Source: Cydia pomonella
Taxonomy: Eukaryota > Arthropoda > Insecta > Lepidoptera > Tortricidae
Assembly (NCBI RefSeq): GCF_033807575.1
Contig: NC_084716.1
Span: 8,246,001-8,310,000 of the forward strand
Length of the DNA: 64,000 nt
Direction: 5' to 3'
Shown: positions 21,331-34,135 of the stretch, piece by piece
Position numbering within the stretch: the stretch's first letter is position 1
Layout: each line of letters opens with the position of its first letter
The notes under the pieces: model-generated
The model's database searches: none
What the model was told of the DNA's origin: nothing
Seen by the model: the letters and a program-made list of their open reading frames with translations, nothing else
Program-made: the position numbers and the translations under genes

Positions 21331-22800
21331 TAGTTCTAGTTTTAGGTATTCCGAATAGCTCCTAATTTAATGGAATAACTGTCAGAAAATTTAGGCCGTT
21401 AACAATCATAAACTTACTTTATACAAAACTCGCGAACAAATATTTGAAATATTACAAGCTTTGCTTAAATCATGATTTGGTAATGTTCAACTTAGTTATA
21501 TTAATAAAGTTTACACTTTATGTACTAAACTCTGTATTTGTTAAGGAATAGTCTATGAGGATGTTCAATATTGAAAGGCAATACTAAAAGCAAAATTTTA
21601 CTTCGTAATAATTAATTTATATAGCTTTGAACAAGCTCTCAGAGTTTTTAAATTGTAATAAATACGACAAAAATAAAAACTGATATAAACTATTTCTCTT
21701 TGGCGCCGATATCATTTCCTCGGTATTTTTATGATAACGAGAATGCAAACGAGAAGCTAAGCAATTACCATGGACACCAACGGTGGCAGCATGGTTCCAT
21801 TTTTATCACTTGTCATTATGCCCGTCACTTTCGCGCTTACATACTTGTTAGAACGTGACAGGCATGGTGACAAATGATAAAGAGCCGACCATCTTAGCCC
21901 TACAGAGGGGCAACTGGCAAGGTATAGCAATATAGGACTACACTGTTAATAGTTATTTGTCTTATAAGGGCAAAGTTGTTTAATCTCATGTGCTAATACT
22001 GATACAAATACCAAAATTTAACCATGAGCGTAGCCAGTGGTTCGAAAAGTAGAATCTTAAGCGTTGCGAGGGTTTCAAGGCACTAGGGATAAAATAACTA
22101 TGCTACAAATTGAAACATAAAATTTTCCACTCACCAACGCGAGCAAAAAACGCTATGAAATATTTATCATTCAAATTCATCATTTAAAAGTCAATCCTAG
22201 TAGTCAACACGAGGATACAAATCAAAATTTTGCATCAACTTACTTTGCCACTCTTGTGGATAAAATGCAAGTTCCTCATCAGTTTTTGAAGAATAAATAG
22301 TGATAAGGTGGCGTGGTGAAAATGTTAATTTTGACACACAAGTTGTCTTTTAACTTTTAAGGTACATCTTATGACTGTGGGTGCTGGATATCCTGGGGCT
22401 TGTACGCAATAAAATTTAAACAATAACAAGATGACATTTAACAAACTTCTATAACAAAGACAAAGCATATAAATTTCTTCGAGGAGTAATCCATCAATAA
22501 ATACCACTGTTTACATTGCTGAACTGGTTTCCTCATTAAAGGGCAAGTGATTTAGCTTCACAAGGACCAGTATAATATAACCCATAGATTAGACATAGTT
22601 GTTATCGAGTATTGGGTTCATTTATGTTGGTGTAATAAAATGTATGAAGTCATGGATCGCCATTTGCTTCACTCAGTCTGACGGTCAGTAGGTGTGTATG
22701 ATAATTCGAAAGCGACGCATTCAGTAAGCGATCGCTGATATTTCATAGAATATATCAATAAAAACTGCTTTATATTATCTGCTGCATAATTAACTTTAGT
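21331..22800. other. Intergenic, nothing recognised
   Basis: AT-rich, only short frames. No repeat recognised with confidence. Confidence 0.4.
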
Positions 22801-23022
22801 CTACAGCATGTAACTAAAATAGCGGGGATCCGTTTAAGGGCACATTCGGTAGGAAAACGTAGAAAAAAAATTTTTTTACTCCAAAATTTTCTGTCCTTTG
22901 TATGGAGGGTTGGTTGACTTCGACGACCTACCCCAAGTTTTTTTATACGTTTTCCTAACCAGAACACGATACTAAATATGCCCTTAAATGGATCCCCACT
23001 ATTTTTATTACACCCTGTATAT
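22801..23022. mobile_element. Fold-back MITE, ~222 bp
   Basis: Arms contain GGGGATCCGTTTAAGGGCA (left) and the complement of TGCCCTTAAATGGATCCCC (right), plus GGAAAACGTA in both. Ends read ACAGCATGTAA and TTACACCCTGT. A 90-codon minus frame over it is a by-product. Confidence 0.75.
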
Positions 23023-23142
23023 AGATCGGAAGCCAGGCGCAAATTTCGTCGGCCGTCAGCTGCCGCTCGTGGAGGTGGAGAGTTAATCGGACTACACCAA
23101 AAAAGTTTTCATCCGGGATACAAATCTACAATAATAAATAAT

Positions 23143-23304
23143 GGCGTATGAAACAACGCGTCAAAAGTATCCGCCACCCTGGAATACTTCTCCAACTAGA
23201 GAAACATCTTTGCAGTCCGCGTTCAAAAGTATCTGCTACAGTTTACATATAAAGACATATCTCTTTTTGTTAAGCTGTCAGAGAATGGTAGATACTTTTG
23301 ACGC
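23143..23304. mobile_element. MITE family C
   Basis: Left GCGTCAAAAGTATCCGCCA and right TGGTAGATACTTTTGACGC are inverted repeats. Internal words match copies at 9700, 13130, 18222 and 44546. Confidence 0.75.
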
Positions 23305-23309
23305 TTATT

Positions 23310-23530
23310 CTGAAAAAAACCGCCTCAATAGCTTGGATGCCAAACGCCAACAACGCCAAGAGAGATCGAAGCCCTCCTACACATATACATACAATGCATC
23401 TGGCCAACTCTGCCGCCTGCTTGTACCGCCTGCAAAAAGGTCTTTAAGACTAAGTTCGGCCTGGCCAGCCACATTAGAGCCCATAACAGGCAAAACCCAT
23501 AATTTGTTGAGGCCGAGGATCCAGTGAATG
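23310..23530 (+). mobile_element. LINE fragment with C2H2-finger-like C-terminus
   Basis: One frame reads CTACKKVFKTKFGLASHIRA, followed by His-Asn-Arg, a C2H2-type finger of the kind found at the C-terminus of some insect LINE ORF2 proteins. Neighbouring codons are interrupted by frameshifts. A host zinc-finger gene is less likely because there is only one finger and no flanking coding sequence. Confidence 0.5.
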
Positions 23531-24219
23531 TTCCCGGTACTAAGATTATATGGCGAGAATCGGGAATTCCAGTACTGTATTTGTATAAAAAATCAGTACC
23601 AGGAGCACTGCCTAGTCTGATCCGATGTTTTCGAATGCTGACTGTACATTTAACCTAACCCTGGCTCGCTAAACGACCAGAATCACATCGCAGAATCTAA
23701 AGCGTCGTGACTTGGAACTTTGAAACATAAACATCATTGCCAGTTCTCAACTCAAGCCCAATTTACGTTGCGAAACTAATGGTAAAGCGGTTCGCGAATA
23801 TCGACACTTTCTTTTGTTTCACAGGCTTTTCATCCAGCTCTTCAAATTTCTATGCCCTGTTATACAAAAGGTTGGTGTGTTTTTCGTTATTGAAACAAAT
23901 TTTGTGGCAAACAGAGGCTTTTGAGCAACGTTGAATGTAAATTGAAGGATCAAAGTAAACTGTGATACTGATTTTGTACTTTCAACATAATCGTGTTTAT
24001 TTTACGCGTTTGAATGACAGCGATAAAGAACCGCTTTTGGAAAAAAAAGCTTTGTCATGTTTCGTTTCGTTGACGCAAATTTGTATGCTGAATTGCCTAG
24101 TTTATTAAAAAGAGGTTGGTAAAATCTGATTCTTAGTCGGAATACAAAAACCTATTTTTTTATACTGCGGTATACTTGGAGAAAACAAACGATGTTCATA
24201 TTACCTACCGGCCTAGTTA
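23531..24219. other. Intergenic, nothing recognised
   Basis: No supported feature. Confidence 0.4.
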
Positions 24220-24341
24220 TGGCCTACCGCGAACACCGGTATTCGCATTTTGCAGGCATCTTTCTCTTTTACTCCAATTAAAGCATAAATAGAGTGACAG
24301 AGAAAAATGCCCGCAATTTGCGAACTTCGGTTATAGTCCTG
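24220..24341. mobile_element. MITE family G (GGCCTACCGCGAA ends), copy 1
   Basis: Starts GGCCTACCGCGAACACCG; the interior GAGTGACAGAGAAAAATGCC is shared exactly with 31138-31270. Right end TTATAGTCCTG. Confidence 0.75.
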
Positions 24342-24399
24342 TTTTTATAGTCCTCAAAGAGTGTCTAGGAAGAAAAACCGTGAACAATCAACATTACAG

Positions 24400-25960
24400 C
24401 GTGTCCAATCTATTCTGAAACCAACCACGGCTTCCGTCATCCATCGATCTCCTGAATAATGAATGAAAATGAAATGGGAAAATTGTGACGGCAATCCTTG
24501 TAGCTAATTGGAAAAGAAGGTCGATAAAAATGATAGTGATATAATTTTGAAAGTTTCCATTTTATACAGCCCACAATTACGTGTAGGCTAGCCTAAGGGT
24601 CTAGACCCTTATGGACCTCCCATAAAGACTTACTTTACTAGTGAGAAATAGTTAGGAAAAATAAATATCATTGTACGTGTGGCAGCATTGTTTTCAAGCA
24701 CGCTCTGAATGAATAAATGAATGCGCTCGAAACGAGAGAAATATGATAGAAATTCTTACAGCTAATCGGAAAAAAAGATAATACTTATATTTAGTGTACA
24801 TTAAACTGGGTGAATGTTTAAATCGAACTGACTTATGCCGCTATCCATGAAGTATTAAGAGTACATTTAGGAGTATTATCGAAATAAAGATAAACAATAC
24901 ATATAGCAATTACTCTGTGCCATACTTATCGGCCGTCATCCATCTCTTCTCTTAAGTAATGAATGAGCACAAACGGGAAAAAAAATTAGGGAAATTGTAC
25001 AGCTAATAGGAAAATAAGATCGATAATAATGGTAATAATATGTTAAAATCGTATACCTAAGTTAAATACACACTGACTTACACTTGTCCATACAAACGAA
25101 CGTTACGTTACGAAAATAAATGTCAGTGAACATGTAGCAGCATTGTTTAGTAGTTCTGTAGGTACCACATCGGTTGTCATCGACCAAACTCCTGAATAAT
25201 GGACGCTCGAAACGGGAAAAATATGAGGGAAATCCTTCTAGCTGATTGAAAAACATGCTCTAATACTGATAGTGTATCAAAATAGTGAATGTTTAAATCA
25301 AACTGTTTTATGCAACTTACCCGTTAAATGTACAGAGAGAATTTACGAATATATAGATCGTGTCATTCACGACGACGCGTGCCTTGACTCGTATTGTCAT
25401 GTTATTAAAAGTTAGATTTGACAAATCAGCGCGTCGTCGTGGATGACACGAACTATAAGTGAAAAACAAGTTTGTAAACAGACACATAAAGTTTGTCTAG
25501 AAGAGATCGCCCTTTAGCGATAAGACCGCCTGATGCCTGCCTCTATAATTAATCAATGGTTTTTCCCTTATCTTTAATGAAGTGTGTGTATCTTTGAATA
25601 TGTTGGCAGTATTGTTTCCACCTACTTTGTACCACATCGGCCGTCATCCAACCAATCTCCTGAATAATGAATGCGCTCGAAACGGGAAAAATATGAGGGA
25701 AATCCTTACCTAATTGGACGAGCAGATCGATTACACTAATCCCTGCGGATAGATTGCAACGCTATTGTCCAGTGATATATGATGACAATGACCTATGGTG
25801 TAATCTTGTCGAGGTTTGTTGGTTGAGTGATATAGTGGCTGGTTATTTCTTGAGATAGTGTGTACGTACGATAGAAAAATGACTACTTTGTAGTATTTGT
25901 GTATTGTTTTTCTGCACTACATCGGCCGTCATCGACTGAACTCTTGTTGCACCAATAATT
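24400..25960. repeat. Degenerate tandem array, ~245-bp unit, about six units
   Basis: The words CGGCCGTCATC, CTCCTGAATAATGAATG, CGCTCGAAACGGGAAAAATA and AGCTAATTGGAAAA recur in the same order. The anchor TGAATAATGAATG (or a variant) sits near 24453, 24703, 24953, 25193 and 25659, with a last partial unit near 25933. The wide 25193-25659 gap contains a family D MITE (25354-25456) and a LINE tail scrap (about 25497-25565); subtracting them restores roughly one period. Not a CRISPR or coding repeat. Confidence 0.75.
25354..25456. mobile_element. MITE family D, copy 3
   Basis: Best-preserved copy: both ends (TAGATCGTGTCATTCACGAC and GTCGTGGATGACACGAACTA) are present, flanked by TA. It is inserted in the tandem array. 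Confidence 0.85.
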
Positions 25961-26095
25961 TACTGCGAGCAATATCGAATTCACATTAAATAAAGGTCAG
26001 ATTTTAAACTGTTAATATCATTAAAAAGATTGTATACTTAAAAAGAGACGCCAACCTGCATATTCATTAAAAATAAATAATTACTAATATTTGGG

Positions 26096-26240
26096 GACTA
26101 GTAATAATCGTGAGGAAACCTGCATACATCTGCGAAGACATTCAAAGGTGCTACCGTGGGGACTATAGCCCAAGCCCACTCGCATATGAAAGGAGGCCTG
26201 TGCCCAGCAGTGGGACGTATATAGGCAGAATTATTATTAT
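26096..26240 (+). mobile_element. SINE/LINE 3' end
   Basis: GTGAGGAAACCTGCATACAT, then GGAGGCCTGTGCCCAGCAGT and an ATT-rich microsatellite tail. This is the common lepidopteran retroposon 3' end; the 5' part is missing. Confidence 0.7.
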
Positions 26241-26329
26241 CATTATATTTGGGGACAATTTCTTTGACCTAGCCCCAAACTAAGCAAAGCTTCTTGCAAA
26301 TTGTTATAATAGGAACAAATATTTATAGA

Positions 26330-26420
26330 GAACACACAAATAAATGCCCCTACCCGGATATGAACCCGGTTCCTCATAACCGGCAGGTTCACTACCGACT
26401 AGTTTAGGAGGCCAAAATTA
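26330..26420 (-). mobile_element. SINE family B head, diverged
   Basis: AATAAATGCCC...GGATATGAACCCGG on the plus strand is the complement of the family's B box region. The A box is degenerate. Confidence 0.5.
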
Positions 26421-26447
26421 TAACACAATTTCTAAAAACCTTTCTTA

Positions 26448-26880
26448 GTGAAAGTATGTTTTAAATTTCAATGTCATTTCTTCTTCTTAGTATTTACCTT
26501 ATCCCATTATTTGGGTTTGGCTTTCCTCCTCATGCGCCAGGACTGCCTGTCCTGGGTTGTCGTTGTGCTTGGCGTCCAAATCCTTGGATACTGTGGACCA
26601 CCATGTAACAGGTGGCCGTCCAACTCCTCTCTTGGTATGTGGCAGGTGTTTCTAATGTTTTTTTCATTACATGTTCGTCGTCACGTTTCATAATATGTCC
26701 ATACCATGGCAGCCGCTGTTCTGTTAGTTTTTTCGTGATGGGCGCAACTTTGAAACTACCTCTGATGTGTTCATTACGTACTTTATCAAGTCTAGTTACA
26801 CCTGCTGCCCATCTCAGCATCTTCATCTCGGTGGTAAATGGGCTTTTGCTTCGTGTTCACTTCAACGATTTAAACTATTA
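26448..26880 (-). mobile_element. LINE fragment (reverse transcriptase C-terminal region)
   Basis: A 98-codon minus-strand frame reads MKMLRWAAGVTRLDKVRNEH and then LPWYGHIMKRDDEHV. This is the thumb/connection end of insect LINE reverse transcriptases (R-W-x-G-V-T-R-x-D-x-V-R-N-E). The catalytic domain is missing and the C-terminal part is frame-shifted. A relic, not a host gene. Confidence 0.75.
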
Positions 26881-28284
26881 ATATAAATATCCTTCCTTTA
26901 CTTTCATTATGCTCTATTGATATATCCGAACCGCAAATGCTGCGTATTTGGGCACATCAATGAAGTCTTCTAAAACTTAAATTGGCTACATTTCTCCCAA
27001 GTAAAAGTTGTATTCCTTCGCGGGTACACTATCCTGCGTAAGGGGTATATAACTTACACACTCCGGAGATTTGTTCTTATCAGCACAGATTGGAAATAAA
27101 TTGGTGTGGGAGTTGCTTTTGTAACAAGGTGAGAGAGGCAGCGTTAGTGATCTTAGAAACAGAAAACTAGTAAGACTATTTGTGTCATTATATCATGCAG
27201 AGATTACTAAATATTCAAGAAGAACAAGCTCCATACAACACCGCGTTGTGCCTTATTACTACATTTTATTTTTAAATGTATAAAAATATTCTTGCAATAG
27301 TTTTAAATTTTCAATATTTTCTAAGGCCTTAAAATGCTTTCTCATACTTTAAATCTACTTTTATGATAACAGCGGTCAATCAAATACAATTTTACGTTTT
27401 GAATTTATAAATAGTAGGGTAGCAATTTTGTAACGAAAATAACTAAAATGTTAAAATAATATTGAATATTGTCTACAAGATTGACGATTCTCACCGTATT
27501 CTATAGTCAGTATTCTTTATTTACTAGATTCTGTTTATATTCATTTCACCTGCTTGCTTAAGTAAAAGTCCGAGCGCATAAATTTCAATGCCAAATCGTG
27601 ACACAAAAGTTTAGTCAATACTTTTAATGAAAACTACAGCGAATATGATCGGTCTAGCCGTTTTTGATTTATTGCAAAAAATATTCTTTTCTTAGTAAAA
27701 AGACGTACCAAGTACTACGAAGGTCCCTTATGCTTGTAATGTACATGCTACTTACTAATTAATAGCCCCCGTTTGGCCTATTCTGACAGAATGGTAACTA
27801 CGAAGCCCTGAGCATGGCCTGGTCTTTGCCGATTTTTAAACTACTTATCTTGACTTCTATAAACTCGCATTTCTGCCGTCACTTGCGGCATAATACGGGT
27901 CTACTAAAGGATTCCCCGTTAAATATACAGTGTTATCTCTAAGCCCCAGGGAACTGTGCGGCAGCTTATTAAATCTTTTAACTTGATTATTTTTCTACTC
28001 ACGCCAGTGCCTATGGATTTCATAAATGTGCGAAGTTGAGGCGGAATAAAGTTTCGCTTTTAAGTAACATAGTTTCAGCTCTTGAATCTTTAGCAGTTTT
28101 GTGTTTTCTACATAATTTGTTCAATGTTCGCGGTAGGTCGACTAGCGGATATTAAAATGGGGAATGTCATGTATAAAATTACGTATGTGTGAATATATTT
28201 ATTTAGTACCTACACAAACCAAGTATTCTGTGTCAGGCCAAATCGAACGTAGTACACGGTCATCAGTCATCAGAATGATATTTT
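26881..28284. other. Intergenic, nothing recognised
   Basis: AT-rich, no supported feature. Confidence 0.4.
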
Positions 28285-28425
28285 TTTATTACTAACTGAC
28301 CAACGATTGATCCTAATAGTCACACCTGATGGAAAGTGAAGACAGAGCCTAAGATGGAGCTCACCGGTCCAGTAATAGCCCATTCACTCTTGCTGTAAGA
28401 GACCGAGATTATATCTGAATGATGT
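28285..28425. repeat. Dispersed repeat, second copy of the 16.5-kb family
   Basis: CACACCTGATGGAAAGTGAA is identical to 16540-16559, with extra sequence (AGATGGAGCTCACCGG) deleted in the other copy. Confidence 0.6.
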
Positions 28426-29859
28426 AATTTAGTTTTCGTGCATTTTTCTCGTACTTTTCTGTACATGTATTGGCGCAACCGAGACGCACTATCACTTAGT
28501 TACATAATTTAGATATTATTCTGACAGTGTACGTTCGAATTTTCCTGTTACACGTACCCTAAAAGAAAAATACATATTTTAAAAGTACTAAAACAACAAG
28601 AAATTTGTTACGAACATTCAAGTAACGTAAACAAGTACAGACACAAATATACAGATGTAGTGCATAATTGTTTTCCATCGTATTTTCACGGAAACGTTCG
28701 TATTTGTCGTTGTATGATACTACAGCTTCAGTAAACGTCAGTAAAAGTACTTATATTGGATTGTTACATTTATTCAGTTTGGGAAAGTATTATAATCTTT
28801 TTATAAATATCATATCTAAGATAAGAGAAACATATTTTTATTCACGATTGTCAATGCTGTTTTATTTTTTCTTGTGGATGTCATCTGTTCTTCTTTATTT
28901 ATCACCTCAATAATTACACCATTTTTCCCCTGAAATGTTCCTTATAATTTTTCTTCTTTTTTCAGGTACAGTACCGCACTGCATTGAATCACCAAAACGT
29001 TAAGGTATAACTTTATAACTCAAGTTCACATGTAAATACATCGTGAGCCGCAATTTTATCCTGTATTGTTCTTCCCGTCGCTTCCACATGTATAAACCTT
29101 TATATGTATATATTCACATTCCCAGATAACTTTAAGATTCCCAGAACTCACTCTTAAAACAATTTAAAATTACCTTTTGACTGCACATTTACTCGTATCT
29201 GATACTCGTAGCAATAATAGCAGATAGCTTTGGCGATGAAAAAATAATAATTAAAACCTTGCTTTGAGAAAAAAACTAGGTAATCATTAAAATTACTACT
29301 CAAATCTAGATCTTAAGCATAAATATACGTCATAGTCCTTCTAAGGTAAAATGGTGTACGAGTATTTTACAACGAATCGCACGTCTACGTGTGGTGACCT
29401 CGCGGTCTTTGCAAACGCTTCATAAAGCGCAGTGTTGTATATGTGTGTGTTGGATGTTGTGTAATATGTATTGTACCTAGACGGGAACCGCGCACATAAC
29501 AGATATGAAACTGGAGATGCCATTTTATAATGTAGAATTCTTATTTGCATGGTACTTTTACTATTCATTCAAATTTATATCTATATGGCAAGACCTACAC
29601 AATTTAAACATATTTTGTAGCCTTGTAGGCATAAGAGCTATTTAATTTATTAACACTCGAAAATGTAAAAAAAATCTGCCTCAGATTTAATAGCTAAAGT
29701 AGATGTCGCTGTAATTGTGAAAAGTTCACGTTTGAAAATTCAGTTGTCACAAAACGTGAAAACATATTGTCAAAAGTTGTTTGAAACTTGCCACAAAAAA
29801 TATGGCTCTGTAATTCGACTATCAAACTCACTAGCCGCAGTTGGCAGTGATGTCTAACT
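28426..29859. other. Intergenic, nothing recognised
   Basis: Frames of 75-81 codons at 28668-28913 (+) and 29341-29568 (-) have no recognisable features. Confidence 0.35.
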
Positions 29860-30075
29860 GCAATACCGCGGAGGCTTCGGCTGGGGAATAAGCTTCCTGC
29901 CGAGGTTTTTCCGTGGGGCTACAGTATGGGGTTCTTAAAAAAAGGAGTTTACAGGTTTTCAAAGGGTCGGCAACGCGCATGTAATATCTATGGTGTTGCA
30001 GGAGTCCATATGCTACGGTGACTGCTTACCATCAGGAGGGCCGTATGCTTGTTTGCTACCGCCGTGGTATTTAAA
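29860..30075 (+). mobile_element. LINE 3' end
   Basis: A decayed coding end is followed by GGGTCGGCAACGCGCATGTA and GCTTACCATCAGGAGGGCCG, the same tail type as at 8095-8195 (minus) and 33530-33605. Confidence 0.55.
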
Positions 30076-31137
30076 AAAAGTCTGAACCCGAACGGTACCT
30101 TTAGGCTTGACACCTTTAAAATCAATACACACTTTGTTATAGATATCGCTCTTATACCGGTATTGGAGCGCTCTAAATTCAACTCATCCGTACTAGATAA
30201 CCGGTAGGAATGTAGCCGTTGATGACTTTTCCGATATCCGGCCGGACCGGACTCTCGGACTATTACACTGCATTAGGTGTGAAACGATCCTTTGAATTAC
30301 ACGATTTTGTCGCATGCAGATACAATTTGGGTTATATTAAATTGTTACGGTTTGTAGAAGGGGCCGTGCTATATTGAGTTCAGAAGTAAATTAGACATCC
30401 CTTGTTACAATGTATTCTAGTATGTGGTTTAGAAATAGGTATATATAGGAAAATTACGTGTGATTACAAATTAATTAAAAAAAGGGATACTACTTATGAC
30501 ACGTCGGAAGTTAAATAATTAAAATTACAATTGTATTTATATCAACAACTTAGTTTCGATTAATGCTTGAAGTTTTTGAATCGGTTCATAAAGGAGTTTT
30601 AAATAGAAGGAACCGGTTATAATACCTAAACGCTAGACGAGCCTCATGAGTCATGTGTCTAAGCTTTAATAGGTTTCCGCAGCCAAAATGGCAAAAACTC
30701 TTATAATTTCCTCCGTTCGTCTTTGATCGATTTTGTTTTCGTTAAAAAAATCCTTAAAAATCTGTATCCCAAAAAAAAATGTTTGGTAATAACCGGTATA
30801 TTTTAAACCGGTTACCTGATAATATAAAATTAAGTAGATTTTGTGCACGTCCAACATAAGTATGTTCTACCATGTACAGTCGAGTTCAAGAATATCTTTG
30901 GAACATTGGCTTATAAACTTGCTCGACTGTACTACTAACATGTAAATCGTGCCACTTGGCGTGTTATTTATTAGTAACCAAGAAACGGTAGCCGTTTACT
31001 GGAGCACCTCCCTCGGGTCCAATACCTAATGTATGCACACTTGCACAGCCATATTAGGCTTAGTGAATACCGCCTAGACTTTAATGCATATTATTAAAGA
31101 TAAGAATTAGGTGACGGACGTGTCCTTTTAAGGCCAG
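30076..31137. other. Intergenic, nothing recognised
   Basis: No supported feature. Confidence 0.4.
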
Positions 31138-31270
31138 GGGGCCTACCGCGAAAACCGAAATTCGCAGATTGCGGGGATCTTTCTCTTTCACTCTCACTAA
31201 GACGTAATTAGAGTGACAGAGAAAAATGCCCGCAATTGACAAACTTCAATATTTGCGGTTATAGCCCTGA
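31138..31270. mobile_element. MITE family G, copy 2
   Basis: GGGCCTACCGCGAAAACCG start, the same interior as 24220-24341, right end GGTTATAGCCCTGA. Confidence 0.75.
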
Positions 31271-31400
31271 GCACACCGACTGCTTGTGCGTAGACGTGCC
31301 AGTGCGCGTGCGCTAAAGTGTTGGAGCCGTGCACGCACACGTCACAACGCGCACGTTCAGTGCACGTCCACGCACTCGCAACCAGTGCGTGGACGTGCCT
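31271..31400. other. CpG-dense ACGTGC-repeat block with perfect hairpin
   Basis: Repeated GCACGT/ACGTGC words. 31362-31376 and 31384-31398 are perfect 15-bp arms with a 7-base loop. The composition is unlike both flanks. It could be the end of a composite element; function unknown. Confidence 0.5.
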
Positions 31401-31588
31401 TTAACGAATTTTCCCGAGAATGATACCTAGTTTTTTTACTTTTATATTTTGAATTTAATCGAATTTTTAGTTAAAGTTAACTGAAAAAAAGCAGGTAACT
31501 ACTAACTAACTACCAAAACATTTCTAACACAATAGTCACAGTTACACATCGTCAATACCCCAATCGTTAACATCTAGTACGCCGACTT

Positions 31589-31788
31589 CTGTAGCCCTAG
31601 TGTAAATTTATTCGACACCGAGACGTGACGTACGCGTTTGCGTTAAGTCTCATTTTGTATGGGATATTGAGTTTCCAAAGCCTTCCGCTTGGCGCGCTGT
31701 TTCTAAATCGGTTACAAAATGAGACTTAACCCAAATGCGTACGTACGTCACGTTACGCTATCGAAAAAAATTATACTAGGGGTTCTGG
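31589..31788. mobile_element. MITE family H (CCCTAGTGTAA ends), copy 1
   Basis: ~70-bp arms contain GTACGCGTTTGCGTTAAGTC and its complement. The interior differs from copy 2 at 40792. Confidence 0.8.
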
Positions 31789-33355
31789 TTGAACCCCTGG
31801 TTGGTTGGGACAAACTGCCAAATCCGTCACAAGACAAAATTATTCAACGGAGACACGCCGTTTTATCGCCTAAATAGTGTTTAGTTTTATGTCTATAATA
31901 CACATGTATATGTTAGTCTCGATGGTATTTGGGCCTTGTTGCCTGATTTAAATTTTAAATAAATACTTTGGAAAATCTCGAATGTTATACTACTGTTGTA
32001 ACCCAGTTAGGTGTACCATATTTTTCTTTTGGTTAGCAGTACCCGAGATTTTTTTAAAGTGAACGATAATTACGTTAGTATTGAATACTATCCTAGTACG
32101 AGTAGTTATCAATTTATCATACACTACACATACAATTAGAATAAGCTAGCCTGCTTTTAACCAGGGGTAGAAAGTTTTCGAAAATCGCTACCGCCGGTTT
32201 GAAATAAAAGATTAAATACTTTCTATAAAAGCTACAAATCCCGTCAACTTTAATGACACAAAAGATGAAAAACAATAAAAGCTATAAAAAGAAGCAACCC
32301 TAAGGGAAAGTTTCCAGAGCAAAAACTGTACAAGTTATAAATTCACGGATCGTCAGACGACGGCGCGCCTTTGACAAAGTTTCCAGTGTTGTCACACAAT
32401 GGACCCTTATTCTGCGTTAGCTTATCTCTACGTTTGATTTCCTCATAATATTAGGTACAATTATTTACTGTAGCAATTACCGAAACCTGAAATTTAAATC
32501 TGTTATGTGTAAAAAACTTTGTTTTATCGTACAAAATGTATTATGGGTGTCAAATTAAAGGTGTCTAAACCGTCTTTTAAACTACGGGCAACAATTAGAA
32601 ACTTTGTTTTTACCTTTTTAAATAATTAGGTGTAATTTTATGTTTCTGCAATTAATGCCCATAGCTGCTACGCCAGCGTGAGTGGCCCCACATTCATACC
32701 TTTAACACATTCACCGCTGAGCTACAGTCGTAACGCTACATCGTAGCGAATAACATGAGTTTCCCGGTATGTAGCGGAAATGATTCGTAGAGGCAAAACG
32801 ACAATGTGTCGTGATTAGCGCTAAATGGTTTAACATTAAATTCATGGGACACAGTGGCTCTAACTATTTGTATTTTTATAGAGAAGCGCCCAGCCTTTTT
32901 AACCTAACGCATTTTTTTTTTTAATTTTTTTTCATATACATAATCAATTTTAAAGTTACTCGCCGAACTGCTTATGCGGTTTGTTGCCGAGACAGCGCTC
33001 ATTTTTAACATTTTTATGCAGCTAAAAAGGTCGAGTAGGTACCGTACCCCTTACCGCATATGCAACCATATATGGCTGATATAATATTCTACTCTATTGA
33101 CAGTTATTCAACGATTTTCAGCTTTTGAACGATTATTTTGTGTAAAACACGCTTAAATTATGCTTCAAACCAGTCTAGTAAGTAGTCGGCATGAAAGCAG
33201 GAGCAGGCATCGTTTTCCAATAATCTTTTGTGTGAGTACTGTCACACGCTCGAACGGAAGCAATCAGCGAAGAGAACAATACGAGCGATTCCTACCTCAG
33301 CCAGTTGCATTGTAGTTGTTGTTTCGGACTAACTAGCATAACAACCGCAAGTAAG
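31789..33355. other. Intergenic, nothing recognised
   Basis: AT-rich, short frames only. No repeat recognised. Confidence 0.4.
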
Positions 33356-33359
33356 GTAG

Positions 33360-33605
33360 GAAAAAATCACTACGCGACATTTCCATCACCACTTAGATGG
33401 TTGGCAGTCCTTAACTGTGCGTTTCTCCAGAAAGTTCCTCCCTCGCACAGCTAAACTGTGGAATGAACTGTCGCCTGCATTTTTTCCGGATCATTAAGAC
33501 CTTCAAATCTTCAGGAAAAGAGCGTACTCCCATCTTAAGGCCGGTTGCCATTGCTTACAATCAGGCAATTCGTCTGCTCGTTCGCCTCATGTATCATTAA
33601 AAAAC
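33360..33605 (+). mobile_element. LINE 3' end (C-terminal codons and tail)
   Basis: CGCACAGCTAAACTGTGGAA reads AKLWNEL in one frame, a typical C-terminal segment of insect LINE ORF2. It is followed by GAGCGTACTCCCAT and the tail TCTGCTCGTTCGCC with an A-rich end. Confidence 0.6.
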
Positions 33606-33688
33606 AGGTTTACAGCGATGTCGCGCTCGCACACCAGAGCGGCGGCGGTAGTTTGAATTAAGTTTTACTGGTTCAGATATTCCTTAAT

Positions 33689-34135
33689 ATGTTATCTTGG
33701 AAGGTTAGAATGGCGTTAGAAATGTCTATTGCTTTGAAGATAACTGTTAGCGGATCATTCAAACAGTCTGTTGTCAAGACAGTGCCTCATGGCAATGCTA
33801 AAATGTTGATGCATGTCCAAGAGGGCATTAAAGTAATAAATTGTCGATATTGTAATTTGTATCATTACATGTATATGTGCAACCGATTTAAAGATTTGAA
33901 TATTGAACAGCGTAGAGATTTTCTGAAATCTAAAAATTTGTGTTATAATTGTTTTGGTACACATAAATATCATGAATGTAGTTTTTTATTACATAACTGT
34001 GAGTTGTGTCGGGCTAAACACCACACTTTGATATGTCTGTGTTCGACGAGTGAAAACTTGAAAAGAAGGGAAAACTCAAGTGAAAACCTAACTTTTCCGT
34101 TGACGCAATCATCCAATATTGAGCAACATCATTAG
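33689..34135 (+). pseudogene. BEL/Pao gag fragment (zinc knuckles)
   Basis: A 148-codon frame has CRYCNLYHYMYMCNRF, then a Leu-Cys-Tyr-Asn-Cys-Phe...His...Cys unit and CELCRAKHHTLIC. This is the three-part Cys/His pattern of BEL/Pao Gag, including the invariant 'F..L....R......LC.NC' spacing. The N-terminal capsid is missing, and a diverged protease-like stretch after the stop is frame-broken to about 34260. No LTRs were found nearby. A solitary old fragment. Confidence 0.75.

Noticed and set aside
23310..23530. Host C2H2 zinc-finger gene
   Set aside because: A single finger, frameshifted surroundings and a LINE-like context; no exon structure.
24400..25960. CRISPR-like array
   Set aside because: Units are ~245 bp, diverged and without short direct repeats plus unique spacers; the context is a eukaryotic genome.
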